From the NCBI GenBank assembly GCA_041919675.1, contig JAYRTJ010000114.1, positions 1-10,901 of the forward strand: a stretch of DNA of 10,901 bases, read 5' to 3'. This DNA is from SHVO01 sp041919675. Lineage in GTDB: Bacteria; Pseudomonadota; Alphaproteobacteria; Rhodospirillales; Rhodospirillaceae. Made by a program: the position numbers and the translations under genes. Positions 1 to 8,109 of this stretch are shown here, piece by piece (position 1 is the first letter of the stretch; each line of letters opens with the position of its first letter). The notes below the pieces were generated by a model, which saw nothing but the letters and a program-made list of their open reading frames with translations, ran no database searches and was not told the DNA's origin.

Positions 1-24
1 GAGAGTGGGAATTGGGGACCGTGA

Positions 25-2106
25 ATGACCAGCAGAACCGCAAGCGTACCGCCGCGCCGGGTAAAGATGTTTTCGCCCTGGGACCGCCTCATCGTTCCAC
101 CGCTTGAGCGGCCGGCGCAGGACGATCAGTCGTTCTACAAGCGCATCATAGAGGGCAGCCGCGAGGGCCTCGTCGTCGTCGACGCGGATGGGCATATCGT
201 CTTTTGCAACCGCGCCGCGGCGACCTTCTTCGGATCGACGCCCGACGACCTCTGCGGCCGTGAATTCGGCTTCCCGTACGCCGATCTCGGCGAGCCGGCG
301 TCCATCGAGATCTTCACCGGCGGACAGCCGACGTTCATGGAGATGATCGCCGCGCCGATTTTCTGGCGCGACGGCGAGGCGACCATCGTGCATTTGCGCG
401 ACGTCACGCGCTGGCGCGAAGCCGAAGCGCAATTGGGCATGCAGGCCAAGGCGCTCGAAGCCGCGGCAAACGGCATACTCATCACAAATCGCGACGGCAT
501 GATTTCCTGGGCCAACCCCGCCTTCATCAAGATGGCCGGGTTCGATGTTGAAGACGTGATCGGCAAATCGGCCACGATGCTCAAAGCCGACGCCGGCGAT
601 GACCCGTTGTCCGACGCCGTCGCTCATCTCACGGCGATGAACGAGACCTGGAAAGGCCGGGTGGTGAATCGCCGCAAGGACGGCTCGCTTTACACCGCCG
701 AACAGACCACCACGCCGATCCGCGATGCGACGGGCCGCTTGTCCCATTTCGTGACGGTGCTCGAGGATATCTCGGATCGCCTCAAGGCGGAGGACGAGCT
801 CGTCCGTCTCAGCGAATACGACGTCCTCACCGGTCTTCCAAACCGCAGCGTGTTCATGGACCGGTTGAAGCTGGCGATCGATCGCGCGGCGCGCGCCGAC
901 GCCTCCGTCGCGGTCATGGTCATGGATCTCGACAATTTCAAATCCGTCAATAACACCCTCGGACACGACGTGGGCGACGCCCTGCTGCGTGCCGTGACGC
1001 AGCGGGTGCAGAAGATCACGCGCACGACGGATACTTTGGCGCGCCTCAGCGGCGACGATTTCGGCATCCTGCTCGAGGATGTCACCGACATGGCGGCGGC
1101 CAGCCGTACCGTGCGCAGTATCGTGAATGCCTTCCATAAGCCGGTCGAAGTGAACGGGCAGTCCATTGAAGTCACCGTCTCGGTCGGAATCGCGGCTTAC
1201 CCGCAGGACGATACCGATCCGCTGGCGCTGCTGCGCGAAGCGGAACTCGCCATGTACCAGGCGAAGTCCGAGGGTCGTGACGCGTTCCGCTATTTCGATA
1301 AGGAAATGGATGCGGATATCCGCCGCCGGGTCCGCATTGAAGCAGATCTTCGTCACGCCGTTGACCAGAACCAATTATGGCTCGCCTATCAGCCGCAACT
1401 GGATCTCGCGACCGGCAAGATCGTCGGCGCCGAAGCCCTGATCCGCTGGAACCATCCCGAGCGCGGTCTCGTTTCGCCGGGTGAATTCATTCCCATCGCC
1501 GAGACCTCCGGGCTGATTCTGCCCATCGGCGATTGGATCATCGAGGAGATCTGCCGGCAGCGTCAAATCTGGCAGGCGCTGGGTCTGCCCGAAATGCGCC
1601 TCGGCTTCAACGTCTCGGGCGTACAATTCCGCCAACGCAATCTGTTCGAACAAGTCACGTCGGCGTTGCAGCGTTCGGGCCTTTCGCCCAGCAGCCTCGA
1701 CATCGAGATCACGGAGAGCGTCGCCATGGAGGGCGCCGGCCGGGTGCAGGAGAACGTCGATCAACTGACCGCGGCCGGTGTCGCCATGTCGATGGACGAT
1801 TTCGGGACGGGCTACTCGTCGCTGTCGAACCTCCAGGCCTTCCCGATCTCCCGCCTGAAGGTCGATGGATCGTTCGTGCGCGGCATCGGCCGCACCAAGG
1901 ACGACGAGAAGATCGTCGAGGCGGTGGTGCGCCTGGGACAGAGCCTGGGCCTCACGGTCGTCGCCGAGGGCGTTGAAACCATCGAACAGCTCCGCTTCCT
2001 GAAAGAGCGCGCCTGCGACGAAATCCAAGGCTACTGGCTGTCGAAACCGCTGCCGCCGACCGAATTCAGGCGGTTCGTCGAATCCTTTACGTGTCCGGAC
2101 CTGTAG
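25..2106 (+). CDS. PAS-PAS-GGDEF-EAL protein, probable cyclic di-GMP phosphodiesterase
   Basis: A 693-residue soluble signalling protein with no signal peptide or membrane segment, so it should act in the cytoplasm. Domains in order: PAS about 36-130, a second PAS with a PAC-like end (NRRKDGSLY at 215-223) about 138-255, GGDEF about 262-425, EAL about 435-685. The GGDEF signature is degenerate, SGDDF at 342-346, while the RxxD inhibitory site (RTTD, 333-336) sits at the standard five-residue distance. The EAL side looks catalytically complete: EALIRW at 470-475, N529, E561, D591-D592 in DDFGTGYSS, K612, E648 and Q668. From family knowledge it should hydrolyse c-di-GMP to pGpG, with the PAS domains as sensors; the ligand cannot be read from sequence. 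The ATG at 25 is chosen because GGGGA lies 6 bases upstream; M15 (base 67) is an alternative with a poorer site. Function as a net phosphodiesterase is inferred. Confidence 0.93.
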   Translation: MTSRTASVPPRRVKMFSPWDRLIVPPLERPAQDDQSFYKRIIEGSREGLVVVDADGHIVFCNRAAATFFGSTPDDLCGREFGFPYADLGEPASIEIFTGGQPTFMEMIAAPIFWRDGEATIVHLRDVTRWREAEAQLGMQAKALEAAANGILITNRDGMISWANPAFIKMAGFDVEDVIGKSATMLKADAGDDPLSDAVAHLTAMNETWKGRVVNRRKDGSLYTAEQTTTPIRDATGRLSHFVTVLEDISDRLKAEDELVRLSEYDVLTGLPNRSVFMDRLKLAIDRAARADASVAVMVMDLDNFKSVNNTLGHDVGDALLRAVTQRVQKITRTTDTLARLSGDDFGILLEDVTDMAAASRTVRSIVNAFHKPVEVNGQSIEVTVSVGIAAYPQDDTDPLALLREAELAMYQAKSEGRDAFRYFDKEMDADIRRRVRIEADLRHAVDQNQLWLAYQPQLDLATGKIVGAEALIRWNHPERGLVSPGEFIPIAETSGLILPIGDWIIEEICRQRQIWQALGLPEMRLGFNVSGVQFRQRNLFEQVTSALQRSGLSPSSLDIEITESVAMEGAGRVQENVDQLTAAGVAMSMDDFGTGYSSLSNLQAFPISRLKVDGSFVRGIGRTKDDEKIVEAVVRLGQSLGLTVVAEGVETIEQLRFLKERACDEIQGYWLSKPLPPTEFRRFVESFTCPDL

Positions 2107-2140
2107 GACTGCACCCCTCTTCTGCAGGCCGGATTTGCGT

Positions 2141-2181
2141 GGCCCCGGGGTGACCCGCACCCTGGGGCCGTTCATTTCCCC
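2141..2181 (+). terminator. Rho-independent-type terminator after the GGDEF-EAL gene
   Basis: A 12-bp stem (GGCCCCGGGGTG at 2141-2152 with CACCCTGGGGCC at 2158-2169, one G-U wobble) closes a 5-base loop ACCCG. It is followed by GTTCATTTCCCC, a moderately T-rich tail. It starts 34 bases after the stop codon of the upstream gene. The hairpin is very stable, but the tail is weaker than in a textbook terminator. The opposite strand has no T tail, so it is read as acting on plus-strand transcripts. Confidence 0.7.
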
Positions 2182-2190
2182 GCCCCGAGC

Positions 2191-2219
2191 TAGGCAGTGC
2201 CGCCCGGCCCCGATATAAG
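2191..2219 (+). promoter_or_regulatory. Candidate sigma-70-type promoter for yicC-gmk-deaminase
   Basis: TAGGCA at 2191-2196 (four of six bases of TTGACA) and TATAAG at 2214-2219 (five of six of TATAAT) are separated by exactly 17 bases. They lie between the upstream terminator and the yicC start, where a promoter is needed. Transcription would start near 2226, giving a leader of about 33 bases. This rests on motif matching in a short GC-rich gap, so it is a prediction only. Confidence 0.45.
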
Positions 2220-2235
2220 AGTCCCCCAGGGGACT
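2220..2235. repeat. Perfect 16-base inverted repeat at the predicted yicC transcription start
   Basis: AGTCCCC at 2220-2226 and GGGGACT at 2229-2235 are exact inverted copies around a central CA. The repeat directly abuts the predicted -10 element and covers the expected start site. It could be an operator or a short 5' hairpin in the mRNA. No known regulator is recognised from the sequence. Confidence 0.5.
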
Positions 2236-2258
2236 AAAGCGGGATACGAGGGATCAGC

Positions 2259-3175
2259 ATGCGCGCGAGCGCGACGTCCAGCATGACAGGCTTTGCGCGC
2301 ACGGAAGGCCAGGCGGCGGCCGCGGCGCCGTTTACGTGGACGTGGGAAGCCCGCAGCGTGAACGGCAAAAGCCTGGATGTCCGTCTGCGGCTTCCGCATG
2401 GCTTCGATTCCATCGAGATTCCGGCCCGTCAGGCCGTCACGGCGGCCTTCGCGCGGGGTTCCATCACCCTCAACCTGACGATCGTTTCGCAAGCCCCGTC
2501 GGGAGACATCGGGATCGATGAAGCGGCGCTCGATGCCTTGATCGCGCTGGCGGCCCGCAAAAGCGCCGCGTTCAGCGCCGCGGGCCAGGCGGTGACGCCG
2601 GCCCGCCTCGACGGCCTCATGGCCCTCGCCAAGGGCCGCGCCGGCCAGGACGCCGCCGTCGACGCGGAAACCTTGGCGATCCGCGACGCGGCGCTTCTGA
2701 AGGGGCTCAACACCGCGCTGACCGCGCTTGCCGCCGCGCGCCGGGAGGAAGGCGCCCGTCTCGTCCCGGCCCTCAAGGGGCATCTCGACACCGTCACGGC
2801 GCTGTGCCGCCAGGCCGAAGCCCATGCGGCCACCCAACCGGCGGCTTTACGCGATGCGCTGATTGCCCAATTGCGTGAACTGGCGTCCGAGGTTCCCGCG
2901 CTTTCGCCCGAACGCCTGGCCCAGGAAGCCGCCCTTCTGGCCGTGAAAGCCGACGTGCGCGAGGAACTCGACCGCCTGAAAGCGCATGTAACCCAAGCCC
3001 ATGAACTCCTCGCGAAGGGCGAGCCTTGCGGCCGCCGCCTCGATTTCCTGTCGCAGGAATTCAATCGCGAGGCAAATACCCTGTGCTCGAAGTCCGCTGA
3101 TGTGTCGTTTACGAAAATCGGCCTGGACCTTAAAACGGCCATCGACCAATTTCGCGAACAGATTCAAAATATCGA

Positions 3176-3179
<4 letters not shown>
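2259..3179 (+). CDS. yicC: YicC family endoribonuclease
   Basis: A 306-residue protein with the two parts of the YicC family. The N-terminal domain begins at SMTGFAR (residues 8-14) and includes NGKSLDVRLRLP. The C-terminal DUF1732 part carries the highly conserved block GRRLDFLSQEFNRE (258-271), then NTLCSKS, and ends REQIQNIE, very close to the end of E. coli YicC. Length is near the family norm (about 290). E. coli YicC has been described as an endoribonuclease acting on small RNAs; the same activity here is inferred by homology. The ATG at 2259 has GAGGGA five bases upstream. An internal ATG at 2283 would start at MTGFAR, but the residues just before it (SS) resemble the usual family start, so the longer form is preferred. 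It is the first gene of a three-gene unit and its stop overlaps the gmk start. Confidence 0.93.
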
Positions 3180-3831
<652 letters not shown>

Positions 3832-3835
<4 letters not shown>

Positions 3836-4854
3836 CGGACGCCGGTGGTCTCATCGCGTTTACCGCGGGACTGCCAAAAGCCGAGCTTCACGTGCATATC
3901 GAAGGCACGCTGGAACCGGAACTGATGTTCGCGCTGGCCAAACGCAACCGTATCGACATCCCGTTCAAGACCGTCGATGACGTGCGGGCCGCTTATGCGT
4001 TCACGCGGCTCCAGGATTTTCTGGATATTTATTACGAAGGCGCGAAGGTGCTTCGGACCGAAGCCGACTTCCGGGACTTGGCCGGCGCCTATTTCAATCG
4101 CGCCGCCGCCGACAATGTCCGCCACGCCGAAATCTTCTTCGATCCGCAGACCCATACGGACCGGGGCGTTTCGTTTGATGTGGTGATGAAAGGGCTTCTC
4201 CAGGCTCAGGACGACGCGCGCCGCACGCATGGCCTCACGTCCAAGCTCATCTTGTGTTTCCTGCGCCACCTCGATGAAGATGCGGCCTTCAGGACTCTCG
4301 ATGCGGCGCAGCCGTGGCTGCACAAGCTGGCCGCCGTCGGCCTCGATTCTTCCGAGATCGGCCATCCGCCCCGGAAATTCGCGCGCGTCTTCGCGGCGGC
4401 CTCGGACATGGGCTTGAAGCGTGTCGCGCATGCGGGCGAGGAAGGGCCGCCGGAGTATGTGCGCGAAGCGCTCGATATCCTCAATGTTCACCGTCTCGAT
4501 CACGGCAACCGCGCGCTTGAGGATGCGGACCTCACCGCGCGGCTCGCGCGCACGGCGATGACCCTTACGGTGTGTCCGCTTTCGAACCTGAAGCTGTGCG
4601 TGGTGAAGGATCTTGAGACGCACCCTTTGCCGAGGATGCTGGCGCAGGGCTTGCGGGCGACGATCAATTCGGACGATCCCGCCTATTTCGGCGGCTACAT
4701 CAACGACAACTATGCGGCCATGGCAAAAGCGGGTTCTCTCGACCGCGGCGCGTTCGCGCGGCTGGCGCGCAATAGTTTCCTGGGATCATTCCTCGTCGAC
4801 ACCGAGGTGAGCGCGCATCTTGCGGCGCTCGACGCCTATCTTAGCCGCGCCTAA
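3832..4854 (+). CDS. add: Adenine deaminase-type member of the adenosine/adenine deaminase family
   Basis: A 340-residue metal-dependent deaminase. HVHIEGTLEPE starts at H20; zinc ligands by family alignment are H20, H22, H200 (in AHAGEEG) and D281 (in NSDDPAYFGGY), with E203 as the likely proton donor and H224 in LDHGNR. The segment DSSEIGHPP (172-180) and the AYFGGY block are typical of the Aah1-like adenine deaminase branch. True adenosine deaminases usually carry a GDE-type motif at the first of these sites. I therefore infer adenine to hypoxanthine plus ammonia (EC 3.5.4.2), a purine salvage step, although pipelines often call such genes add, adenosine deaminase. The ATG at 3832 overlaps the gmk stop in ATGA, so co-translation with gmk is likely. 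Its stop overlaps that of convergent rsmA. The subfamily call is moderately sure; the superfamily is certain. Confidence 0.92.
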
Positions 4855-5678
4855 CCGCCATCCACGCCGCGCGCCAGCGCGCAGAATTGCTCCACGCTCA
4901 AGGTTTCCGCGCGCGCCGTCGGATCGACGCCTGCGCTGCGACACAGCGTTTCCGCCTCCACGCCGAGGCTCTTCAGGCTCTGGCGCAGCATCTTGCGGCG
5001 CTGGCCAAAGGCGGCCGCCGTCACACGCTCGAGGGTTTCGCGCCTGGCCGGGGCCAAGGGCCGGCCGCGCGGCGTCAGGCGCACGACGGTCGAATTCACC
5101 GCCGGCGGCGGCGTGAAGGCTTTCGGGTTCACGTGGAACAGTTGCTCCACGTCGCAGAGCCACTGCGTGAGAACGCTGAGGCGGCCGTAAGCCTTGGTGC
5201 CGGCGGGGGCGCTCAAGCGCGCGGCGACTTCGGACTGGAACATGAGCACCAGGCACGCGAAGGCATCGATCGTCTTGAGCCATCCAAGCAGGAGTTCGGT
5301 CCCGACGTTGTAAGGCAGATTGGCCACGATGCGCCGGGGGGCCGTGCCGAGCGCCGCCGCGTCGATGGTGAGCGCGTCGGCCTCGATCGTTTCCAATTTG
5401 CCGGGATAAGCGCCGCGCAGCTCCTCAAGGATTTCGCGGCAGCGCTTGTCCTTCTCGATGGCGATCACCTGCGCGCCCGCGTCGAGCAGCGCGCGCGTGA
5501 GACCGCCGGGCCCGGGGCCCACTTCGATGCAAGTGCCGGTGGTGATATCGCCGGCGGCGCGGGCGATGCGGCCCGTGAGGTTGAGATCGAGCAGGAAGTG
5601 CTGGCCGAGCGCTTTTGTCGCCATGAGCCCATGGCGCGCGATCACGTCCCGCAGCGGTGGAAGATTTGCCGCGCTCAT
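4851..5678 (-). CDS. rsmA: 16S rRNA (adenine1518-N6/adenine1519-N6)-dimethyltransferase
   Basis: A 275-residue S-adenosylmethionine-dependent methyltransferase that dimethylates two adjacent adenines near the 3' end of 16S rRNA during small-subunit maturation. Motifs seen: LGQHFLLD (24-31), SAM-binding EVGPGPGGLT (52-61), acidic E75 and D101, catalytic NLPYNVGT (120-127), AFTPPPAVNST (187-197) and the C-terminal FGQRRKMLRQSLK (224-236). Length matches E. coli RsmA (273). The start is the ATG at 5678-5676, which shares one base with the pdxA stop (TGATG), so coupling is likely. The reading frame stays open upstream to 5888, but that part overlaps pdxA and has no family similarity, so it is not included. 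This is the last gene of the lpt-surA-pdxA-rsmA operon; loss of this methylation gives kasugamycin resistance in known bacteria. Confidence 0.97.
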   Translation of the reverse strand: MSAANLPPLRDVIARHGLMATKALGQHFLLDLNLTGRIARAAGDITTGTCIEVGPGPGGLTRALLDAGAQVIAIEKDKRCREILEELRGAYPGKLETIEADALTIDAAALGTAPRRIVANLPYNVGTELLLGWLKTIDAFACLVLMFQSEVAARLSAPAGTKAYGRLSVLTQWLCDVEQLFHVNPKAFTPPPAVNSTVVRLTPRGRPLAPARRETLERVTAAAFGQRRKMLRQSLKSLGVEAETLCRSAGVDPTARAETLSVEQFCALARGVDGG

Positions 5679-6691
5679 CAGGCGGCGGCCCGCCGCGCCG
5701 CGACGGCGCCGGCGACTTTGAGCGCGGAGATCAGGCTGGAAGGGTCGGCGATCCCGCGCGCGGCGATATCGCACGCGGTGCCGTGATCCGGCGAAGTGCG
5801 TACGAACGGCAAGCCCAAGGTCATGTTCACGCCGCCCGCGAAGTCGAGGGTCTTCAGCGGAATGAGCGCTTGATCGTGGTACATGCAAATCGCCGCGTCA
5901 TAATCGCGCCGCGCGGCGGCGTGGAACAGCGTATCGGCCGGAGAGGGACCGCTGACCTCGATACCGTCCGCGCGCAGGGCGGCAATCGCGGGCGCGATGA
6001 CGCTCGATTCCTCGCCGCCCATCTTGCCCTTTTCGCCGGCATGCGGATTGAGCGCCGCGACGGCCAGGCGTGGACGGGCCACGCCGAAGTCGCGCTGCAG
6101 CGCGGCGGCGGTCACACGGCTACAATGAATGATCGCCTCTGTCGTCAATGCGCTCGCGACATCCTTGATCGCAACGTGGACGGTCACAGGCACGACTTTC
6201 AGGTCTTCGATCAGCAGCATCATGACGGCGTCGGCGCCGCCGGCGAGATGGCCGAGATATTCGGTATGTCCCGGGAACGCAAAACCGCTGTTCTGCAGCG
6301 TCGCTTTCTGGATGGGGTTGGTGACCATGCCGGACGCGGCGCCCGACGTCACGAGATTCACGGCCTGATCGATCGCGCCGACGACCGCGCGCGCGGTCGC
6401 GGCGCTGGGCGCGCCCAGCGTGACGGGCGGCAATGGGACCGCGAGGGGCAGGACGGGAAGCGCGCGGGAAAAAACGCCGGCCGCTTCCGCGGCCGATGAA
6501 ATTGGCGCCACGGGGCAGTCGATGCCGAACTGCTCGGCGAGCGCGGCAAGCCGCGCGGCGTCATCGATGATGAAGAAGGGCGGCACCTCGTAACGGCGCG
6601 TCCAGGCCTTCAGGGAGATCTCGCCGCCGACACCGGCGGGCTCGCCCATCGTGAGGGCAAGCGGGGTAAGCGCAAGGGGAGCTGGGCTCAT
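5678..6691 (-). CDS. pdxA: 4-hydroxythreonine-4-phosphate dehydrogenase
   Basis: A 337-residue cytoplasmic enzyme of the DXP-dependent pyridoxal 5'-phosphate pathway. It oxidises 4-phosphohydroxy-L-threonine with NAD. Family landmarks are MGEPAGVGGEI (15-25), VTNPIQKA (123-130), FPGHTE (139-144), NPHAGE (215-220), MYHDQ (270-274) and GLPFVRTSPDHGTA (293-306). The metal-binding histidines H172, H217 and H272 have exactly the spacing (45 and 55) of E. coli H166/H211/H266. The start is 3 bases after the surA stop. A TAAGGA element abuts the ATG with no spacer, so re-initiation after surA is more likely than an independent site. The N-terminus holds a small tandem repeat, PLALTPLALT (5-14). Its stop overlaps the rsmA start. 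Confidence 0.97.
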   Translation of the reverse strand: MSPAPLALTPLALTMGEPAGVGGEISLKAWTRRYEVPPFFIIDDAARLAALAEQFGIDCPVAPISSAAEAAGVFSRALPVLPLAVPLPPVTLGAPSAATARAVVGAIDQAVNLVTSGAASGMVTNPIQKATLQNSGFAFPGHTEYLGHLAGGADAVMMLLIEDLKVVPVTVHVAIKDVASALTTEAIIHCSRVTAAALQRDFGVARPRLAVAALNPHAGEKGKMGGEESSVIAPAIAALRADGIEVSGPSPADTLFHAAARRDYDAAICMYHDQALIPLKTLDFAGGVNMTLGLPFVRTSPDHGTACDIAARGIADPSSLISALKVAGAVAARRAAA

Positions 6692-6694
6692 TCC

Positions 6695-7978
6695 TTAGAG
6701 GCGCACGTCGATCAGCGCCTGACGGCGCAGATCGCGCAATTTCTGCCGGGCGATATTATTGAGCTTCTGGTTTTCCAGCATGCTGCGGACCTGGTTCTCG
6801 TTCGGAACCCCGGTGTCGGCCTGGCGCTGGCACACCATCGCGTAGAGGCGCGCGCCCGTGACGCCGATCACGTCGCTGACCTTGTTCACCGGGAGGCCGA
6901 CCACTGCATTCCGGACTTTTTCCGGCAGCGCGCCGACGTAAACCGGCGGGATCGGGCCCGAGCCCGGCGTCGCGATCTCCTCGGCCAGCTTGTTCATGTC
7001 TTCGCAGGTCTTCGGCTCGCGCTGAATACGCTCGGCGAACGCTTCCAGCTTTTCCGGCGGCAGCGCGCGGCCGCCTTCGGTCGGCAGGTAGATCTGGCTC
7101 AAGGTGACGGCCGCGGCCTGCGGGTCGGGCGTGCCCGAAGCGCGCTTGGCGCGCAGGGCGACGATGCGGAACGCATCGGCGACGCGCACGGGGTCTGAAA
7201 TCTGGTTTTCGCTCATGGTCGGCACCACCCGGGCGAGGTCGCCTTCGAGGTCGCCCTGAATGACCCAACCCAGATCGCCGCCGACGGCCGCGGTGGCGCT
7301 CTGCGAGAACTGCTGCGCGGCGGCCTGAAACGGGGCGCCGGCACGGATCTGCTGCGCAAGGCGTTGGCCAAGCTCGCGCGCCGCCTGCTCGGGCAAGGTC
7401 AGCGAAATCGGAATGACGATTTCGGACAGCATGTACTCGGGCTTGCCCTGGTTCGCCTTGGCGCGGTCGATGACGCTTTTCACTTCGGCGGCGGTGACGA
7501 CGACTTCGCGCGCCAGATGTTCCTGCGCCACCTTCACCCACACGGAGTCGGACTCGATCTGCGCATAGAGCGTGTCCATGTCGATGCCGCGCTCATCCAT
7601 CATCGCGCGCAGAGTGCCCGGCTGCATGCCGTTGCGGTCTTCGATGGTGTTGACGGCCGAGCGCACTTCTTCGGCCGTGACCGTGACCTTCTGCCGGCGC
7701 GCTTCCTGCATCTTCAGGCGCTCGTCGATCAGCGAGTCGACCACTTGCGGGACCAGGCGGCGCTGGGTCTCCGGCGTGTTGTCGATGCGCGCGGTGGCCA
7801 TGAACAGCGCCGTGCGGTTCTGCACTTCGCGCAAGGTCACGACTTCGTCGTTCACCACGGCGGCGATGCTGATGGCCGGCGCGGTCGCGGGGGCGCGTTG
7901 CTGCTGAGCGCTTGCGTGTTCGGCGCCCACGACAAAAGCGATCGAGGCGCACAGAAGAGCGGCAAACCGGGTGTTCAT
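6695..7978 (-). CDS. surA: Periplasmic SurA-type peptidyl-prolyl isomerase/chaperone
   Basis: A 427-residue exported protein. A Sec signal peptide is visible at 1-24 (hydrophobic ALLCASIAFVVG, cleavage after ASA). The SurA N-terminal chaperone domain follows at about 36-165 (AAVVNDEVVTLREV; LIDERLKMQEA). A parvulin domain at about 179-278 keeps the signature GGDLGW (233-238). A second parvulin-like region at about 288-385 lacks that signature and is probably not catalytic. The C-terminal helix (about 395-427) fits the SurA fold. SurA escorts outer-membrane beta-barrel proteins through the periplasm, LptD being a well-known client, which fits its position directly after lptD. The ATG at 7978 is the only start that keeps the signal peptide; an in-frame TAG lies three codons upstream. 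The ribosome binding site is weak. Confidence 0.93.
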   Translation of the reverse strand: MNTRFAALLCASIAFVVGAEHASAQQQRAPATAPAISIAAVVNDEVVTLREVQNRTALFMATARIDNTPETQRRLVPQVVDSLIDERLKMQEARRQKVTVTAEEVRSAVNTIEDRNGMQPGTLRAMMDERGIDMDTLYAQIESDSVWVKVAQEHLAREVVVTAAEVKSVIDRAKANQGKPEYMLSEIVIPISLTLPEQAARELGQRLAQQIRAGAPFQAAAQQFSQSATAAVGGDLGWVIQGDLEGDLARVVPTMSENQISDPVRVADAFRIVALRAKRASGTPDPQAAAVTLSQIYLPTEGGRALPPEKLEAFAERIQREPKTCEDMNKLAEEIATPGSGPIPPVYVGALPEKVRNAVVGLPVNKVSDVIGVTGARLYAMVCQRQADTGVPNENQVRSMLENQKLNNIARQKLRDLRRQALIDVRL

Positions 7979-8109
7979 ATATCGCTACCAGACGTCCAAA
8001 ACGGGAAGGGGCGTAACATACGCAAGAACCATGACGAAAACCAGCCGCCAGACGCGGCCTGACGAGACCGTAACATCGCGTAATTAAACGATATTTTGCG
8101 AAGTCCGCT
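7979..8109 (-). other. lptD-surA intergenic region
   Basis: This 131-base gap is the only sizeable space in the minus-strand operon. Just after the lptD stop it holds an AT-rich patch (about 8080-8098), unlike the GC-rich surroundings. It also carries two direct copies of CGTAACAT (8012-8019 and 8069-8076, plus strand) and a hairpin with a short T tail (annotated separately). I could not find a convincing promoter with both elements at proper spacing. Confidence 0.5.
8037..8060 (-). terminator. Weak terminator- or attenuator-like hairpin between lptD and surA
   Basis: On the minus strand GCCGC (8058-8054) and GCGGC (8048-8044) form a 5-bp stem around a 5-base loop. A G-U pair can be added, and TGG and then TTTT (8040-8037) follow. 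The stem is short and the T run only four long, so strong termination is not expected. It may lower read-through from lptD into surA or protect the lptD 3' end. Confidence 0.3.

Noticed and set aside
4869..4882. GCGCGC-CA-GCGCGC inverted repeat near the rsmA 3' end as a bidirectional terminator
   Set aside because: It is inside the rsmA coding sequence, has a two-base loop and no T run on either side. Alternating GC of this kind is common in such DNA.
5679..5888. Upstream extension of rsmA by 70 codons
   Set aside because: It lies wholly inside pdxA in another frame and has no RsmA similarity. The ATG at 5678 gives the normal family length and a TGATG junction.
4887..6499. Plus-strand open frames opposite rsmA and pdxA
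   Set aside because: Low-complexity, Arg/Gly-rich translations with no family motif; the minus-strand genes explain the region.
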